Origin: an uncultured Pseudomonas sp.
GTDB taxonomy: Bacteria > Pseudomonadota > Gammaproteobacteria > Pseudomonadales > Pseudomonadaceae
Reading direction: 5' to 3'
NCBI RefSeq assembly: GCF_946885885.1
Contig: NZ_CAMPHN010000001.1
Span: 38,501 to 102,500, forward strand
Length of the DNA stretch: 64,000 bases
Positions 44,687 through 55,205 of the stretch are shown here, piece by piece. Made by a program: the position numbers and the translations under genes. Position 1 is the stretch's first letter; each line of letters begins with the position of its first letter. Below the pieces are notes generated by a model. The model had not been told where the DNA came from and searched no databases. It was given only the letters and a program-made list of their open reading frames with translations.

Positions 44687-46543
44687 ATGGAAAAGCATCA
44701 GCAGTGGAATATCTGGTTCTTTCTGGTCGCGTTCAGCCTGTTGTTGCTGTTTCAGGGCTGGTGGGCTGAGCACAACGCGGTCGAGCCTATTCCTTACAGC
44801 GAGTTCATGCGTCTGCTCAAGCAGGACAAGCTCAGCGAGTTGCGCATCGAACAGCAACAGATCACCGGCAAGCTCAAAGAGCCGATCAACAACCGCCATC
44901 AATTCAGCACCGTCCGGGTCGAGCCCGAGCTGGCCGAGGCTTTGGCGCAGTCCGAGGTAACCTTCAGCGGTACCCGTGACGATGGCCTGCTGAAGAATCT
45001 GTTGAGTTGGTTGCTGCCCTTTATATTGATCTTCGCCCTCTGGTCGTTCCTGTTTCGTCGTCTCTTCGAAAAGCAGGGCTTCGGCGGCATGGTCAATGTC
45101 GGTAAATCCAAGGCGAAGATATTCGTCCAGCGCGACACCGGGGTGACCTTCGACGATGTTGCGGGCATCGACGAGGCCAAGGCCGAGTTGCTCGAGGTGG
45201 TTTCCTTTCTCAAGGACCAGCCCAAGTACAGCCGTCTCGGTGCACGTATTCCCAAGGGCATACTGCTGGTCGGCCCGCCAGGCACCGGCAAGACCCTGGT
45301 GGCCAAGGCCGTGGCTGGCGAAGCTGGGGTGCCGTTTTTCTCGATTTCAGGCTCTGAGTTCGTCGAAATGTTCGTCGGCGTTGGTGCCGCGCGGGTGCGC
45401 GACCTGTTCGAGCAGGCGCGCAAGGCCGCGCCCTGCATCATCTTCATCGACGAGCTGGACGCGCTCGGCAAAATGCGCGGTGCCGGTTCTTTCGGCGGCA
45501 ACGATGAAAAGGAGCAAACGCTCAACCAATTGCTGGCCGAACTGGACGGCTTCGATACCCGCGAAGGCGTGGTATTGCTGGCCGCCACCAACCGCCCGGA
45601 AGTGCTCGATCCCGCCCTCCTCCGCGCCGGTCGTTTCGACCGGCAGATCGTCATCGACCGCCCGGACAGGCGTGGTCGGGTGGCCATTCTCAAGGTGCAT
45701 ATGAAGCGCATTCAGGCCCATGCCGACCTCGACATCGAGGGCATTGCCGGCATGACCACCGGCTTTTCCGGGGCGGATCTGGCCAACCTGGTCAACGAGG
45801 CGACCATAGTCGCCACCCGCCGCGGCGCCGACTCGGTGGGCATGGCCGACTTCACCGCGGCGGTGGAGCGCATCGTGGTGGGCAGCGAGCGGCGCGGACG
45901 CTTGTTGCAGCCCCACGAACGCGAGGTGGTGGCCTACCACGAAATGGGCCACGCCCTCGCCGCAGCGAGCCTGGCGGGCATGGACCCGGTGCATAAGGTT
46001 TCGATCATTCCCCGCTCGGTCGGCGCTCTGGGTTATACCTTGCAACGTCCCACCGAGGATCGTTTTCTGATCACCCTGCGCGAACTGAAAAGCCGCATGC
46101 AGGTATTGCTTGCCGGACGCGCGGCCGAAGAGCTGACGTTCGGCGAAATCTCCACCGGCGCGGCGGACGATCTGGCCAAGGTCACCGATATCGCCCGGCA
46201 GATCGTCACCCGCTTCGGTATGAGCAGCGAACTCGGCCAGGCGGTATTGGAACGCCAAAGTGCCAGTTACCTCGGCGAACAGGCGATCAGCCTGCGCGAA
46301 AAGGACTACTCGGAGCAGACCGCCCGGGAGGTCGATCTGTGCGTCAAGGCCTTGATCGACGAGGCTTACGAACAGGTCAAAACCCTGTTGCAGCGCAAGC
46401 GCCCAGAGTTGGAGCAAGGCGCTCACCTGTTGCTGGAAAAGGAAACCCTGACCCCGGAAGATTTTCCACCGCTACGTTCATTGGTGTTACTGCCTGAGCC
46501 ACATTCCAGTGCAGCCAGCGACAAGTCATTAACAGGGATCTGA
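44687..46543 (+). CDS. ftsH: Accessory FtsH-type AAA+ zinc metalloprotease
   Basis: The 618-residue protein has two N-terminal membrane helices ([40 protein letters not shown]), Walker A GPPGTGKT at 196-203, FIDELDA Walker B, the AAA second region of homology ([18 protein letters not shown]), and the zinc motif HEMGH near 418. The third ligand lies in the helix ending near [16 protein letters not shown]. FtsH degrades membrane and damaged proteins. An accessory FtsH in a stress island with Hsp20 and GroEL fits proteostasis under low oxygen. It leads an operon with the second Fnr-type regulator and a PRTase. Confidence 0.95.
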   Translation: MEKHQQWNIWFFLVAFSLLLLFQGWWAEHNAVEPIPYSEFMRLLKQDKLSELRIEQQQITGKLKEPINNRHQFSTVRVEPELAEALAQSEVTFSGTRDDGLLKNLLSWLLPFILIFALWSFLFRRLFEKQGFGGMVNVGKSKAKIFVQRDTGVTFDDVAGIDEAKAELLEVVSFLKDQPKYSRLGARIPKGILLVGPPGTGKTLVAKAVAGEAGVPFFSISGSEFVEMFVGVGAARVRDLFEQARKAAPCIIFIDELDALGKMRGAGSFGGNDEKEQTLNQLLAELDGFDTREGVVLLAATNRPEVLDPALLRAGRFDRQIVIDRPDRRGRVAILKVHMKRIQAHADLDIEGIAGMTTGFSGADLANLVNEATIVATRRGADSVGMADFTAAVERIVVGSERRGRLLQPHEREVVAYHEMGHALAAASLAGMDPVHKVSIIPRSVGALGYTLQRPTEDRFLITLRELKSRMQVLLAGRAAEELTFGEISTGAADDLAKVTDIARQIVTRFGMSSELGQAVLERQSASYLGEQAISLREKDYSEQTAREVDLCVKALIDEAYEQVKTLLQRKRPELEQGAHLLLEKETLTPEDFPPLRSLVLLPEPHSSAASDKSLTGI

Positions 46544-46586
46544 ACTATGCTTGTCAGGTTACCCCCGACCTGTTGCGGGAGGTTTT

Positions 46587-47342
46587 ATGCCTACTATTGG
46601 TTACATGCCATCGTCCCGCGGCTCGTTGAGAACACTCATCGGTTGCCAGAACTGCGCACTCCATCGGTTTTGCCTTCCTGCTTACCTGGATGAGGCGGAA
46701 ACCGCGCGATTGGAGGGCATCATCAAGCGCAACTACCCCTTACATAAAGGCGACCATCTGTTTCGTGCTGGCGATGCCATGCAACATATCTTTGCCTTAC
46801 GTTCGGGCGCACTGAAAACCTATCTGTTGGATAAGGACGGCACGGAGCAGATCACTGGCTTCGTTCTGCCAGGCGAACTGGTCGGGCTGGATGCCTTTGG
46901 TAGCAGTACCTCCCCCAGTTACGCCATGGCATTGGAAACTTCCTTGGCTTGCACCATTCCGCTGACGGAACTGGAGGAGTTGGCCGGTTGCATGCCTCAC
47001 CTCAGAAAACAGCTGCTCGACAGCTTGAGCAGAGAGCTGCATGTAGAGCAAGAACACCTCACCCACAGCCGCGAATGTGCGGAACAACGCCTGAGTAGCT
47101 TTCTGCTCAATCTGTCTGCCCGTTTCAGCCGGCGCGGCTTGTCGGCGGCGAAGTTCATCCTGCCCATGAGCCGTGGCGAAATCGGCAACTATCTGGGGTT
47201 GACCACAGAGACAATCAGCCGCCTGTTCACCCGTTATCGCCAGCAGGGTCTGATCGAACTTGATGGCCGTGAAATAGAACTGATCAGGCTTCGATCATGG
47301 CTGAACGAGCTCCGCTCCGAGCCGGCGGGCGCGCATCGCTAA
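46587..47342 (+). CDS. Fnr/Anr-type oxygen-sensing regulator, second copy
   Basis: The 251-residue protein has the Fe-S ligand pattern GCQNCALHRFC (C-x2-C-x5-C) near residue 20 and the fourth Cys in ALETSLACTI. A roll domain with EQITGFVLPGELVGLDAFGS and the DNA-binding block GEIGNYLGLTTETISRLFTRY, with the FNR-type E-x2-SR recognition helix, complete it. It resembles the copy at 1767 throughout. It starts 43 bases after ftsH, behind the same Anr box, so it may amplify its own regulon. GGGAGG lies four bases upstream of the ATG. Confidence 0.92.
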   Translation: MPTIGYMPSSRGSLRTLIGCQNCALHRFCLPAYLDEAETARLEGIIKRNYPLHKGDHLFRAGDAMQHIFALRSGALKTYLLDKDGTEQITGFVLPGELVGLDAFGSSTSPSYAMALETSLACTIPLTELEELAGCMPHLRKQLLDSLSRELHVEQEHLTHSRECAEQRLSSFLLNLSARFSRRGLSAAKFILPMSRGEIGNYLGLTTETISRLFTRYRQQGLIELDGREIELIRLRSWLNELRSEPAGAHR

Positions 47343-47372
47343 CCGATCCATCCCGGTGTAGAGACGAGCGAC

Positions 47373-47963
47373 ATGCAGACAACCAGCACCGTGCAACGCC
47401 TGTGTCTGTACAACACGGCCGAATTGCAACTCATCGTTGAGGCCATGGCGCGCCAGGCCGCGACTCTGTTACCGCTGGGGCAAAGCGCACTGGTGGGTAT
47501 TCTGCGCCGCGGTGAACCCTTGGCGCGCATGCTGCAACAGCGGTTGGCACAGCTCACCGGGCAAGCCGAATTGCCGCTGTTCGCGCTCAAGGTCAAGCGC
47601 TATGCCGACGACCTCAGCCTGCTGCACGCGCAAACCGCACTGACCGAGAATCCCGAACTGGCCAAGCTGGACATGGCCAATACCAGCCTGCTGGTGATCG
47701 ACGACGTGCTCTATCACGGCCATTCGCTGTTACGCACCTGTGCCTATCTCTCCAGTCTTGGCGCTCAACATGTACGTACCGCGGTGCTGGTCGACCGCTG
47801 CGTCAGCCAACAACCGGTGCACGCCGATATCGTCGGGGTACGGCTGCAGATCGCTCCCGACGATATTATCGAGTGCAACGTACCGCCTTACGAGCCGGAC
47901 TTTCGCATCGAGGTGGTGCGGCAGATGGCCAGTCTGGAGCAACTCGGAATATCCCTTACATAG
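47373..47963 (+). CDS. PyrR-like phosphoribosyltransferase
   Basis: The 196-residue PRTase has LVGILRRGEPLA near residue 40, the PRPP loop SLLVIDDVLYHGHSLLRTC near 108 (DDVLxxGxS) and VLVDRCVSQQPVHADIVG near 142. These match PyrR/uracil-PRTase-type proteins of about 180 residues. In this context it likely acts with the PRPP synthetases of the same regulon rather than as a pyrimidine regulator. It starts 30 bases after the Fnr-type regulator; ribosome site GAG is modest. It ends before the convergent channel gene. Confidence 0.85.
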   Translation: MQTTSTVQRLCLYNTAELQLIVEAMARQAATLLPLGQSALVGILRRGEPLARMLQQRLAQLTGQAELPLFALKVKRYADDLSLLHAQTALTENPELAKLDMANTSLLVIDDVLYHGHSLLRTCAYLSSLGAQHVRTAVLVDRCVSQQPVHADIVGVRLQIAPDDIIECNVPPYEPDFRIEVVRQMASLEQLGISLT

Positions 47964-48036
47964 CGGCCGGACCTTCACCGCCGCGCGAGTTGATCCTCCT
48001 CGAAGTGGACGACCTGATGGATGCCAGCTCGCCGGT

Positions 48037-48849
48037 TCAGGCCGGACTATTGTTCTCACCGCGCAGGTAGGCCAACCAATACACACCGGCAACCAGCAAC
48101 GTACCGCCGACGATATTGCCGAGGGTGACGGCGAGCAGGTTGTTGGCGATGCCGGACAGCGCCAGGCTATCCGGCCCTCCCAGCGCCAGGCCGTATGGCA
48201 GGAAGAACCAGTTGGCGATGGAGTGTTCGAAGCCGAGGGTAACGAAGGCGGTGATGGGAAACAGGATACCGAGGATCTTGTCGCTGACGCTGTGTCCGCC
48301 CATCGCCAGCCAAACCGCCAGGCATACCAGGGTGTTGCTCAGCACCCCGCGGGCGAAGGCTTCGAGCCAGGACAACGCGGATTTGCCGTGGGCGATCTGC
48401 ACTGCGGTATCGCCCACCGCACCGTCGCCCATGCCGGCGGTGTTGGCCCAGAGCACCAGCAGCACGGTACCCAGAGAGCCCACTACGTTGCCCAGATAGA
48501 CCAGGCACCAGTTGCGCAGCACCTCGCGCGTGCTGATCAGGCGGCTGGCCCAGGCCATCGCCAACAAGTTGTTGCCGGTGAACAACTCGGCCCCGCCGAC
48601 CACCACCAACACCAGGCCGAGGCAGAAGCCCAAGCCGCCGAGCAGTCGAGTAACGCCGAAGCCAAGGCCGCTTTCGGTGATTATCACGGTGAACAGCAGC
48701 GCACCTAGGGCGATAAATGCGCCGGCGAGCAGCGCCAGAACGAACAGCGTGAGGGTCTTTGCGTGCGCCTTGGCCACGCCCATTTCCTCCACCCGCCGGG
48801 CAATCTGGCGTGGCTGGTAGGCGTCGTGAAATAGATGTTCATCAGCCAT
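48037..48849 (-). CDS. Formate/nitrite transporter (FocA/NirC) family channel
   Basis: The 270-residue protein has six helices with the family blocks LGALLFTVIITESGLGFGVTRLLGG, VVGGAELFTGNNLLAMAW near residue 95 and VTLGFEHSIANWFFLPYGLALGG near 195. FNT channels carry formate, nitrite or hydrosulfide. Beside formate dehydrogenase genes, formate is the natural guess. AAGGAC lies upstream of the ATG at 48849. A hairpin repeat separates it from the acyl carrier gene, so it may have its own transcription. Confidence 0.9.
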   Translation of the reverse strand: MADEHLFHDAYQPRQIARRVEEMGVAKAHAKTLTLFVLALLAGAFIALGALLFTVIITESGLGFGVTRLLGGLGFCLGLVLVVVGGAELFTGNNLLAMAWASRLISTREVLRNWCLVYLGNVVGSLGTVLLVLWANTAGMGDGAVGDTAVQIAHGKSALSWLEAFARGVLSNTLVCLAVWLAMGGHSVSDKILGILFPITAFVTLGFEHSIANWFFLPYGLALGGPDSLALSGIANNLLAVTLGNIVGGTLLVAGVYWLAYLRGENNSPA

Positions 48850-48949
48850 GGTGAAGTCCTTGCTGTCGGATGCTCCGTGCCCTGTTGCGGCGACGGAGGT
48901 AGTTAGGCGCCGGCCGAGTATTGGGGCGGGCCGCGCAGGCTTCGCTCCG

Positions 48950-48982
48950 CGAAGCCCAATATGCTGAATGTGTTGGGCTTCG
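48950..48982. repeat. Pseudomonas-style intergenic hairpin repeat
   Basis: CGAAGCCCAA (48950-48959) pairs perfectly with TTGGGCTTCG (48973-48982). A second short stem GGCTTCG/CGAAGCC overlaps it on the left (48938-48956). The right side continues as AACCTACACC, as in common Pseudomonas dispersed repeats. It may attenuate transcription between the acyl carrier and channel genes. Confidence 0.7.
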
Positions 48983-49034
48983 TGCCTCAGCACCAACCTA
49001 CACCTTGCTGTCAGCTGCTTTGCCGGAAAGGCTC

Positions 49035-49295
49035 CTAGAACCTGTCGGGATTAGGCAAACGCTGATGCAGATAGCCAACCACTGCATCAAGGCTGTCCAA
49101 CTGCTGGTAGTCGGTCTCGGGGATATTGACCGCAAAACGCCGATGCAAGGCGCTGAGAAAGCGCAGCCAATCCATCGAATCGAGGTCGACCTCGTCGCGT
49201 AGCGGTCGATTGCCGCGCAGGCTTTCGGCGTCGAGTTCAGGGGCAACCTGTTGCAGTTCTTCCAGTACCTGCCGACGCAACTGCTGCTTATCCAT
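49035..49295 (-). CDS. Acyl carrier protein
   Basis: The 86-residue acidic protein has the four-helix ACP pattern with the phosphopantetheine serine in EVDLDSMDWLRFLSALH near residue 40. It is distinct from fatty-acid AcpP, which has a DSL motif. It stands 10 bases after the E2 gene stop, with AAGGAG upstream. An ACP in an E1-E2 and acyl-CoA synthetase operon is unusual; perhaps it takes acyl groups from E2 or the ligase. A lipoate- or octanoate-related role is also possible. Confidence 0.88.
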   Translation of the reverse strand: MDKQQLRRQVLEELQQVAPELDAESLRGNRPLRDEVDLDSMDWLRFLSALHRRFAVNIPETDYQQLDSLDAVVGYLHQRLPNPDRF

Positions 49296-49305
49296 GATGG
49301 GCTCC

Positions 49306-50466
49306 TTACAGACTGTCCGGGGTTTGTAGTAGCCGGCGGATCTCGGCGAGAAAGCGCGCGCCATAATGGCCGTCGCTGACCCGGTGATCGGCGGCCAGGC
49401 TGGCGATCACGGTGGGCATGACGCACAACTGCCCCGCTTCTACCCAGGGTCGTTCGAGGATGCGGCCGAAGCCGACCAAGGCCACCTGGGGCGGGTAGAT
49501 CACGCCAATCACAGCGTCCACGCCCTGATCGCCGAGTTGGGTGACGGTAAGGCTGGCGTCGCTCAATTCCGAACTGCGCAGCGAACCACTGCGCGTGCGT
49601 TGCACCAGATCGCCGAGTTCGCTCATCAGTTGGCTCAGCGGTTTGTCGGCGACATCGTGCAGTGCCGGTGCAATCAGCCCGCCCTGACGCAGGGCGATGG
49701 CTACGCCGAGGTGAATGCCGGCGGCCGGCTGAAAGGCCTCGTCGCGCCAGAAGCCGTTGAGCTGCGGGTACTCACGCAACGCCAAGGCCACCGCCTTGAG
49801 TAGCAGCACACCGGGCAACAGGCGTTGTTCCGGCGTGCTCCCGGCATTGCGCGCCTGCAACCAGGCCATGGCATTGCCGAGGGCGATGGTCTCGCTCAGG
49901 TAGTAGTGCGGGATCTCGCGTTTCGAGCGGCTCATGGCCGCGGCAATCGCCTGGCGCATCGCGGCGTGGCGGTCGACAGGTGCAACAGGCGCAGCAGGCT
50001 GTGCGGCGGCTTCGACGTCTTCCAGGGTGACCACGCCATGGGGACCACTGCCAGCCAGTGCGGCCGGATCCAAACCCAGCTCCGCAGCACGCTTGCGCGC
50101 GGCCGGGGAAACCCGCGGCCTACTGCTGGGCGGTTCGGCGGGCTCAGCCGTTTTGCTTGCGACCGCTGGCGCGGGCTCGGTTTGCCGTGCAGTGATTCCG
50201 GGCTTGCGCCTGACGCTGGGGGCGCTTTCCCCGGCTTCCAGCAACGTGGCGATTGGCGTGCCCACTGGCACCTTGACGCCGGGTTCGATCAGCAGCTCGA
50301 ATACCTCGCCCTCCTGCCAAGATTCCACATCCACTGCCGCCTTGGCCGTATCGACCACCGCGATCACTTGGCCGCGTGTGACCTTATCGCCCGGCTCGAT
50401 CTGCCATTCCAGCAAAGTGCCCTCGTCCATATCGGCGCCGAGGGACGGCAGCTTGAATTCGATCAT
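49306..50466 (-). CDS. Dihydrolipoamide acyltransferase (E2) of a 2-oxoacid or acetoin dehydrogenase
   Basis: The 386-residue E2 has one N-terminal lipoyl domain (lipoyl Lys in VVDTAKAAVDVES near residue 43), an Ala/Pro linker, a peripheral-subunit-binding domain (VSPAARKRAAELGLDPAALAGSG near residue 120) and a catalytic domain with the active-site motif LAADHRVSDGHYGARF near 360. No E3 (dihydrolipoamide dehydrogenase) gene lies in the operon, so a housekeeping E3 must be used. It follows E1-beta after 101 bases containing a REP repeat. The ATG at 50466 lacks a clear ribosome site. Confidence 0.92.
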   Translation of the reverse strand: MIEFKLPSLGADMDEGTLLEWQIEPGDKVTRGQVIAVVDTAKAAVDVESWQEGEVFELLIEPGVKVPVGTPIATLLEAGESAPSVRRKPGITARQTEPAPAVASKTAEPAEPPSSRPRVSPAARKRAAELGLDPAALAGSGPHGVVTLEDVEAAAQPAAPVAPVDRHAAMRQAIAAAMSRSKREIPHYYLSETIALGNAMAWLQARNAGSTPEQRLLPGVLLLKAVALALREYPQLNGFWRDEAFQPAAGIHLGVAIALRQGGLIAPALHDVADKPLSQLMSELGDLVQRTRSGSLRSSELSDASLTVTQLGDQGVDAVIGVIYPPQVALVGFGRILERPWVEAGQLCVMPTVIASLAADHRVSDGHYGARFLAEIRRLLQTPDSL

Positions 50467-50510
50467 TCACCCTTCCTCAATCAGCAATACCAGGCAGCGC
50501 CTGATCCATC

Positions 50511-50537
50511 GATCGCCAGCAAGCTGGCTCCTACAGG
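50511..50537. repeat. REP element of the Pseudomonas type
   Basis: GATCGCCAGC-AA-GCTGGC followed by TCCTACAGG, the familiar REP core with stem GCCAGC/GCTGGC of Pseudomonas genomes, lies between E1-beta and E2. Confidence 0.8.
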
Positions 50538-50567
50538 TTCGTACGGCAATCCCCCCGCAGTTTCCGG

Positions 50568-51542
50568 TTAGCCGCACAACGCATGGGCCGCCGCGACTAT
50601 CGCCGGCACTTGCGGCAGAGCCGCTTGTTCCAGGTGTTTGGCATAGGGCATCGGTACTTCGGCGCTGCACACCCGCGCCGGCGGTGCATCCAGATCATAG
50701 AAAGCCTGCTCGACGATCCGCGCGATGATCTCGGCCGCCAGGCTCCCGCTGCGCCAGCCTTCGTCGACCACCAGGGCGCGACGGGTCTTGCGCACCGATG
50801 CGAGCAAGGTGGCGTCGTCCAGTGGGCGCAGCACGCGCAGGTCGATGACCTCGGCGTCGATGCCCTCGCCGGCCAGCTGTTCGGCCGCCGTCAGGGCTTT
50901 ACCCAGGGTGCCGCCATAGGCGATCAACGTCAGGTCGCGGCCGCCGCGGCGCACCTTGGCCGAGCAGATGTCCACCGCTTCGGCCTGGTTCAATTCGCCT
51001 TCTAGGTTGTAGAGCTGGGCATGTTCGAAGATCAGCACCGGGTCAGGATCCTGCAGCGCGGGCCAGAGCATGCCGCGGGCGTCTTCCAGGGTGGCCGGGG
51101 CGAGAATCTTCAAGCCGGGAATATGCGCGAACCAGCCCTCCAGGCTATGGGAATGCTGGGCCGCCAGCTGCCGACCGGCGCCGGTGGCCATGCGCAGCAC
51201 CAGAGGCACGGAAAACTGGCCGCCGGACATATGCCGCAGGGTCGCCGCGGTGTTGAACAACGGGTCGAGCGCGAGCAAGCAGAAGTTCACCGTCATCACC
51301 TCGACGATCGGCCGCATACCGCCCAGCGCCGCGCCTATTCCGGCACCGACGAAACCCAGTTCGGACAGCGGCGTGTCGCGAATGCGCTCGGCGCCGAATT
51401 CTTCGAGCAGGCCCTTGGATACCGCATAGGTGCCGCCATAGCAGCCGACATCCTCGCCCATCAGAAACACCCGGGGGTCGCGCTGCATGGCTTCGCGCAG
51501 GGCCTGACGCAATGCCTCGCGGTAGCTTATACGGCCGCTCAT
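50568..51542 (-). CDS. TPP-dependent dehydrogenase E1 component, beta subunit
   Basis: The 324-residue protein has [19 protein letters not shown] near residue 27, [21 protein letters not shown] near 54, a central [12 protein letters not shown] and a C-terminal transketolase-C segment [15 protein letters not shown] near 255. This matches PDH/acetoin dehydrogenase E1-beta. The start overlaps the E1-alpha stop (ATGA), which also tells that the frame back to 51677 is not used. Confidence 0.92.
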   Translation of the reverse strand: MSGRISYREALRQALREAMQRDPRVFLMGEDVGCYGGTYAVSKGLLEEFGAERIRDTPLSELGFVGAGIGAALGGMRPIVEVMTVNFCLLALDPLFNTAATLRHMSGGQFSVPLVLRMATGAGRQLAAQHSHSLEGWFAHIPGLKILAPATLEDARGMLWPALQDPDPVLIFEHAQLYNLEGELNQAEAVDICSAKVRRGGRDLTLIAYGGTLGKALTAAEQLAGEGIDAEVIDLRVLRPLDDATLLASVRKTRRALVVDEGWRSGSLAAEIIARIVEQAFYDLDAPPARVCSAEVPMPYAKHLEQAALPQVPAIVAAAHALCG

Positions 51543-52564
51543 GCTGCGCCCTCCGTGCCGGCTATTGCGGACTGTGTTGCGGCGTCTGTCTCGGTATAGA
51601 CATCGCGGCACAGCGTTGCCAGCGGTTCCAGGCTGCCGGCCTCGGCAAAGGCCACGGCGGCGTCGACCTCCGCGCAAACCGCGCTGTCGATGGCCAGGAA
51701 TTGCGCCTCATCCAACAACTCTTGGGCCTTCAACCGGGCGCTATAGCTGTGGATGGGGCCGCGTTCCTTCCATTTTTCGACCTCGGCCTTGTCGCGGTAC
51801 AGCTCGGGATCGAACATCGAATGGGCACGGAAGCGATAGGTCTTGAACTCCAGAAAGTACGGCCCCAACCCCGCCCTCACCTGCTCCGCCGCCTTGCGCG
51901 TGGCTTCATGTACCGCTACCACATCCATGCCGTCCACCGCCTCGGCGACCACCTTATAGGCCGCCGCCTTGGCGCACAGATCGGTCTGCGATTGCGAGCG
52001 GCCGAGGGCGGTGCCCATGGCGTAAAGATTGTTCTCGCAGCAAAACAGCACCGGCAATTGCCACAGCGCCGCCAGATTGATCGCCTCGTGAAAGGCGCCT
52101 TCGGCCATCGCCCCCTCGCCAAAAAAACACACAGTGATCCGCGAACCACCGAGCATGCGCTCGGCCAGGGCCAGGCCGACCGCCAGCGGCAGACCGGCGC
52201 TGACGATGGCATTGCCGCCGAAAAAGCGCGTATTGGCGTCGAACAAATGCATCGAGCCGCCGCGCCCGCGCGAACAGCCTTCCTGCTTGCCGTACATCTC
52301 GGCCATGATAGTGCTCATGGCAACGCCCTGGATCAAGGCATGCGCATGCTCGCGGTAGGTGGCCAGCACCGCATCGTCCGGCGCCAGTGCTCGTAACGCG
52401 CCGACCGCCACCGCTTCCTCACCGATATACAGATGCAGAAAGCCGCGGATCTTGCCCTCGCCGTACAGCTCGGCGGCGCGCTCCTCCATGCGCCGGATGC
52501 GCAACATGTCACGCAGCAGGCTCTGGGCGAATTCCCGCGAATAAGGCAGCGCGGGCGTGCTCAT
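51539..52564 (-). CDS. TPP-dependent dehydrogenase E1 component, alpha subunit
   Basis: The 341-residue protein has [19 protein letters not shown] near residue 24, the TPP-binding motif [20 protein letters not shown] with ENN near 160-190 (GEG instead of the usual GDG) and [15 protein letters not shown] near 265. Pyruvate and acetoin dehydrogenases share these features, so the substrate is not settled. It overlaps the acyl-CoA synthetase stop (ATGA at 52561-52564), with GGAG upstream. The longer reading frame to 53935 is the shadow of the synthetase. Confidence 0.92.
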   Translation of the reverse strand: MSTPALPYSREFAQSLLRDMLRIRRMEERAAELYGEGKIRGFLHLYIGEEAVAVGALRALAPDDAVLATYREHAHALIQGVAMSTIMAEMYGKQEGCSRGRGGSMHLFDANTRFFGGNAIVSAGLPLAVGLALAERMLGGSRITVCFFGEGAMAEGAFHEAINLAALWQLPVLFCCENNLYAMGTALGRSQSQTDLCAKAAAYKVVAEAVDGMDVVAVHEATRKAAEQVRAGLGPYFLEFKTYRFRAHSMFDPELYRDKAEVEKWKERGPIHSYSARLKAQELLDEAQFLAIDSAVCAEVDAAVAFAEAGSLEPLATLCRDVYTETDAATQSAIAGTEGAA

Positions 52565-54339
52565 AGCGGGTTCTCCAGGGTCGAGGTGTCGCCTTCCGGC
52601 AGGCCCAGTTCGCGGGCCTTGAGCAGGCGGCGCATCAGCTTGCCGCTGCGGGTGCGCGGCAAGCTGGGCAGAAAGGCCAACTCCTTGGGCGCCACGGTCG
52701 CCCCCAGACGTTTGCGCGCATGGCCGAGCAACTCTGCCTGCAACTGCGGGCCGGGTTCGAATCCGCCCTTCAGCGAGACGAAAGCCTTGACCCTCTCGCC
52801 CTGCAACGCATCGGGAATGCCGATCACCGCCGCCTCGGCCACCGCCGGGTGCTCCATCAATGCGCTTTCCACTTCGAAGGGGCCGATCAGATGGCCGGCG
52901 GACTTGATCACATCGTCGCTGCGACCGACGAACCAGTAATAGCCGTCGGCATCGCGCCAGGCCAGATCGCCGCTCAGGTACCAGTCGCCGACGAAACAGC
53001 GGCGGTAACGCTCCTCCTGGCCCAGATAGGCGCGAAACATCGCCGGCCAGGGCTGTTTCAGCGCCAGTTCGCCGATCAGTCCATCGTCCAAGAGGCCCAG
53101 GCTGCCGTCCTGATGACGTTCGACGATAGCGGCTTCGACGCCCGGCAGCGGTTTGCCCATGGAGCCGGGTTTGATCGCCATCGACAGGGTATTGGCGAGC
53201 ATGATGCCGCCGGTCTCGGTCTGCCACCAATTGTCGTGGATCGGCAGGCCGAGCACCTCCTTGCCCCACCACACCGCCTCGGGATTGAGCGGCTCGCCGA
53301 CGCTGGCGACAAAGCGCAGCTGGGGGAAATAGTGGCGGCGCGCCAGGTCCGCGCCGGCCTTCATCAGCATGCGGATAGCCGTGGGCGCGGTATACCAGAC
53401 GTTGACCTGCTGCTGTTCGAGAATCCGATACCAGCGCTCGGCATCGAACTCGCCGCTGTCGACCACGCTGGTCACCCCCAGCAGCAAGGGCGCGAGAATG
53501 CCGTATGAGGTGCCGGTGACCCAGCCCGGATCGGCGCTGCACCAGTAGATATCGTTCGGGTGCAGGTCGAGGGCGTATTTGCCCGTAACCAGGTGAGTCA
53601 ACGCCGCCCCATGCACATGCAAGGCGCCCTTGGGCGTGCCGGTGGTGCCGCTGGTGAAATGCAGCAGCGCTGGGCTGTCGGGTGTCGTCTGGGCTATCGG
53701 GAAGCTGTCCGCGGCATCCCCCAGCAGCTGATACAGGTTGTGCGCGCCTTCGACCGACGTATTCACGCCGCAGTCCATGTCGTACACCAATACATGTTTG
53801 AGTGCCGGTAAGCGCTCGCGGATTTTCGCCACCTTGCGCCAGTACAGGGTTTCGCTGGTCAGCAACACCGCGCCCTCGCCCAAACGCAGGCGGGTTTCGA
53901 TCGGCTCGGGACCGAAGGCGGAGAATAGCGGGCACACCACACAGCCATTTTTCAGCCCGCCGAGCATGCCCAGGTACAGCTCGATGCCGCGCCCGCAGAG
54001 CAGGAACACCCGTTCGCCAGGGCCGACGCCGAGGCCCTTCAACACATTGGCGAAGCGGTTGCTCAGGCTGCTCAACTGGCCGTAACTGATGTCGCTACGG
54101 CCGCCGTCGCGCTGCAGGATACGCAACGCCACATGGCGCCGATGTTCGCCCTGGGCATGCCGATCCACGGCCTCGAAGGCCAGATTCAACCCTCCACCCG
54201 GCAGACCGCTCAGTGCCGCCGCTTCCGTGCGCCAGGAGAATTCCGCGCGCGCTGTGGGGCTATCCCGCCAGTTCGGTTCGACGGGCCAGTCGCTGGGCGA
54301 TTTTTCGATGATGTCCGAACGCCTTATTGGGCGACTCAT
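52561..54339 (-). CDS. Acetyl-CoA synthetase-like AMP-forming ligase
   Basis: The 592-residue protein has [19 protein letters not shown] near residue 235 (P-loop), [12 protein letters not shown] near 375, [30 protein letters not shown] near 465-495 and the catalytic Lys block [14 protein letters not shown] near 570. It is shorter than typical Acs (about 650) because the N terminus is compact, as in AcsA of Bacillus. With E1-E2 around it, it could work on acetyl groups in either direction. AAGGAG lies six bases before the ATG. Confidence 0.9.
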   Translation of the reverse strand: MSRPIRRSDIIEKSPSDWPVEPNWRDSPTARAEFSWRTEAAALSGLPGGGLNLAFEAVDRHAQGEHRRHVALRILQRDGGRSDISYGQLSSLSNRFANVLKGLGVGPGERVFLLCGRGIELYLGMLGGLKNGCVVCPLFSAFGPEPIETRLRLGEGAVLLTSETLYWRKVAKIRERLPALKHVLVYDMDCGVNTSVEGAHNLYQLLGDAADSFPIAQTTPDSPALLHFTSGTTGTPKGALHVHGAALTHLVTGKYALDLHPNDIYWCSADPGWVTGTSYGILAPLLLGVTSVVDSGEFDAERWYRILEQQQVNVWYTAPTAIRMLMKAGADLARRHYFPQLRFVASVGEPLNPEAVWWGKEVLGLPIHDNWWQTETGGIMLANTLSMAIKPGSMGKPLPGVEAAIVERHQDGSLGLLDDGLIGELALKQPWPAMFRAYLGQEERYRRCFVGDWYLSGDLAWRDADGYYWFVGRSDDVIKSAGHLIGPFEVESALMEHPAVAEAAVIGIPDALQGERVKAFVSLKGGFEPGPQLQAELLGHARKRLGATVAPKELAFLPSLPRTRSGKLMRRLLKARELGLPEGDTSTLENPL

Positions 54340-54365
54340 ATTGGACTCCTTCATGCATTGCCCGC

Positions 54366-55205
54366 TTAGCAAAGCCGGTAATGCGCTTCGCTAGATGGTG
54401 AGCAGCTATTGGCCGACAGTTGCAGGTAGCGGTCGTAGCGGTAGGTCGGGCCGTCCTGGCAGACATAACTGGTGCCCAGGTAGCAATGGCCGCAGAGCCC
54501 GTCGGCGCAGTGCATGCGTCGCTCCAGGGAAAGCCAGATCCTGTTCGGCGCGATACCGCGCTGCAGGCAGGCCTCGGCGCTGGCCAACATCAGCGGTTCC
54601 GGGCCGCAGCACAACAGTGCATCCGGTGCCTGCTCGGCGAACACCTGATCGAAATGCTCGATCGGTGTGCCCTGGCGTTGTCCGGGCGAGGCCTGGTCAA
54701 AGGTCTCAATAAAGCTCAGGGTCTGCCGCCAGCGCGCGCGTTCGCGTTCCAGCACCTGGGCGGCGGTATGTCGTGCGCCGTAAATCACGCTCAACTGCGC
54801 TGGCAGGTTGTGCCGCGCAGCTTCATCGATCACCCCGGCCAGCGGCGCCAGGCCGCAACCGCCGGCCACCAGCAAAATCCGGCTGTTGCGGAAGAACAGC
54901 GGCCAACCCCGACCAAAGGGGCCGCGATAGCCCAGGACAGCCCCGACCGGTTGCTCGAACAGGGTAGCGGTGAGTCGCCCCGTGCGCCTCACCAGGGCGC
55001 TGAAGCTGCCATCTGCGGTTGGCGGGTTGAGATAGGTGAAGGGCGCCTCGCCTACGCCGGGCAGGCTGAGCATAAAGAACTGGCCAGGCATAACGCTCCG
55101 ATCGCCGGGCCGCGGCTGTTCGATACGCAGGTTGAAGTGGCGAGTGTCTTCGCCGTCGGCATAGTGATCGAGCAATAACAGGCGGCGTGGGGTCGAGTCG
55201 ATCAT
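54366..55205 (-). CDS. FAD/NAD(P)-binding, 2Fe-2S oxidoreductase (hydrogenase gamma / AsrB-like)
   Basis: The 279-residue protein has a ferredoxin-reductase-type FAD domain ([21 protein letters not shown]), an NAD(P)-binding [16 protein letters not shown] near residue 113, and a C-terminal 2Fe-2S cluster ([17 protein letters not shown], near 238). This is the DHOD-electron-transfer/AsrB/HyhG type, transferring electrons between NAD(P)H and a ferredoxin-like partner. It overlaps the upstream dicluster gene by ATGA. It probably couples formate dehydrogenase to NAD(P). Confidence 0.9.
   Translation of the reverse strand: MIDSTPRRLLLLDHYADGEDTRHFNLRIEQPRPGDRSVMPGQFFMLSLPGVGEAPFTYLNPPTADGSFSALVRRTGRLTATLFEQPVGAVLGYRGPFGRGWPLFFRNSRILLVAGGCGLAPLAGVIDEAARHNLPAQLSVIYGARHTAAQVLERERARWRQTLSFIETFDQASPGQRQGTPIEHFDQVFAEQAPDALLCCGPEPLMLASAEACLQRGIAPNRIWLSLERRMHCADGLCGHCYLGTSYVCQDGPTYRYDRYLQLSANSCSPSSEAHYRLC

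Noticed and set aside
46587..47342. Second Fnr-type regulator missing its fourth Fe-S cysteine
   Set aside because: The position SGALKTY is not the ligand. Alignment with E. coli FNR puts the fourth Cys in ALETSLACTI, which is present.
51539..53935. Long minus-strand ORF covering E1-alpha and more
   Set aside because: Its upstream half is the acyl-CoA synthetase gene in another frame. E1-alpha starts at 52564 with a ribosome site.
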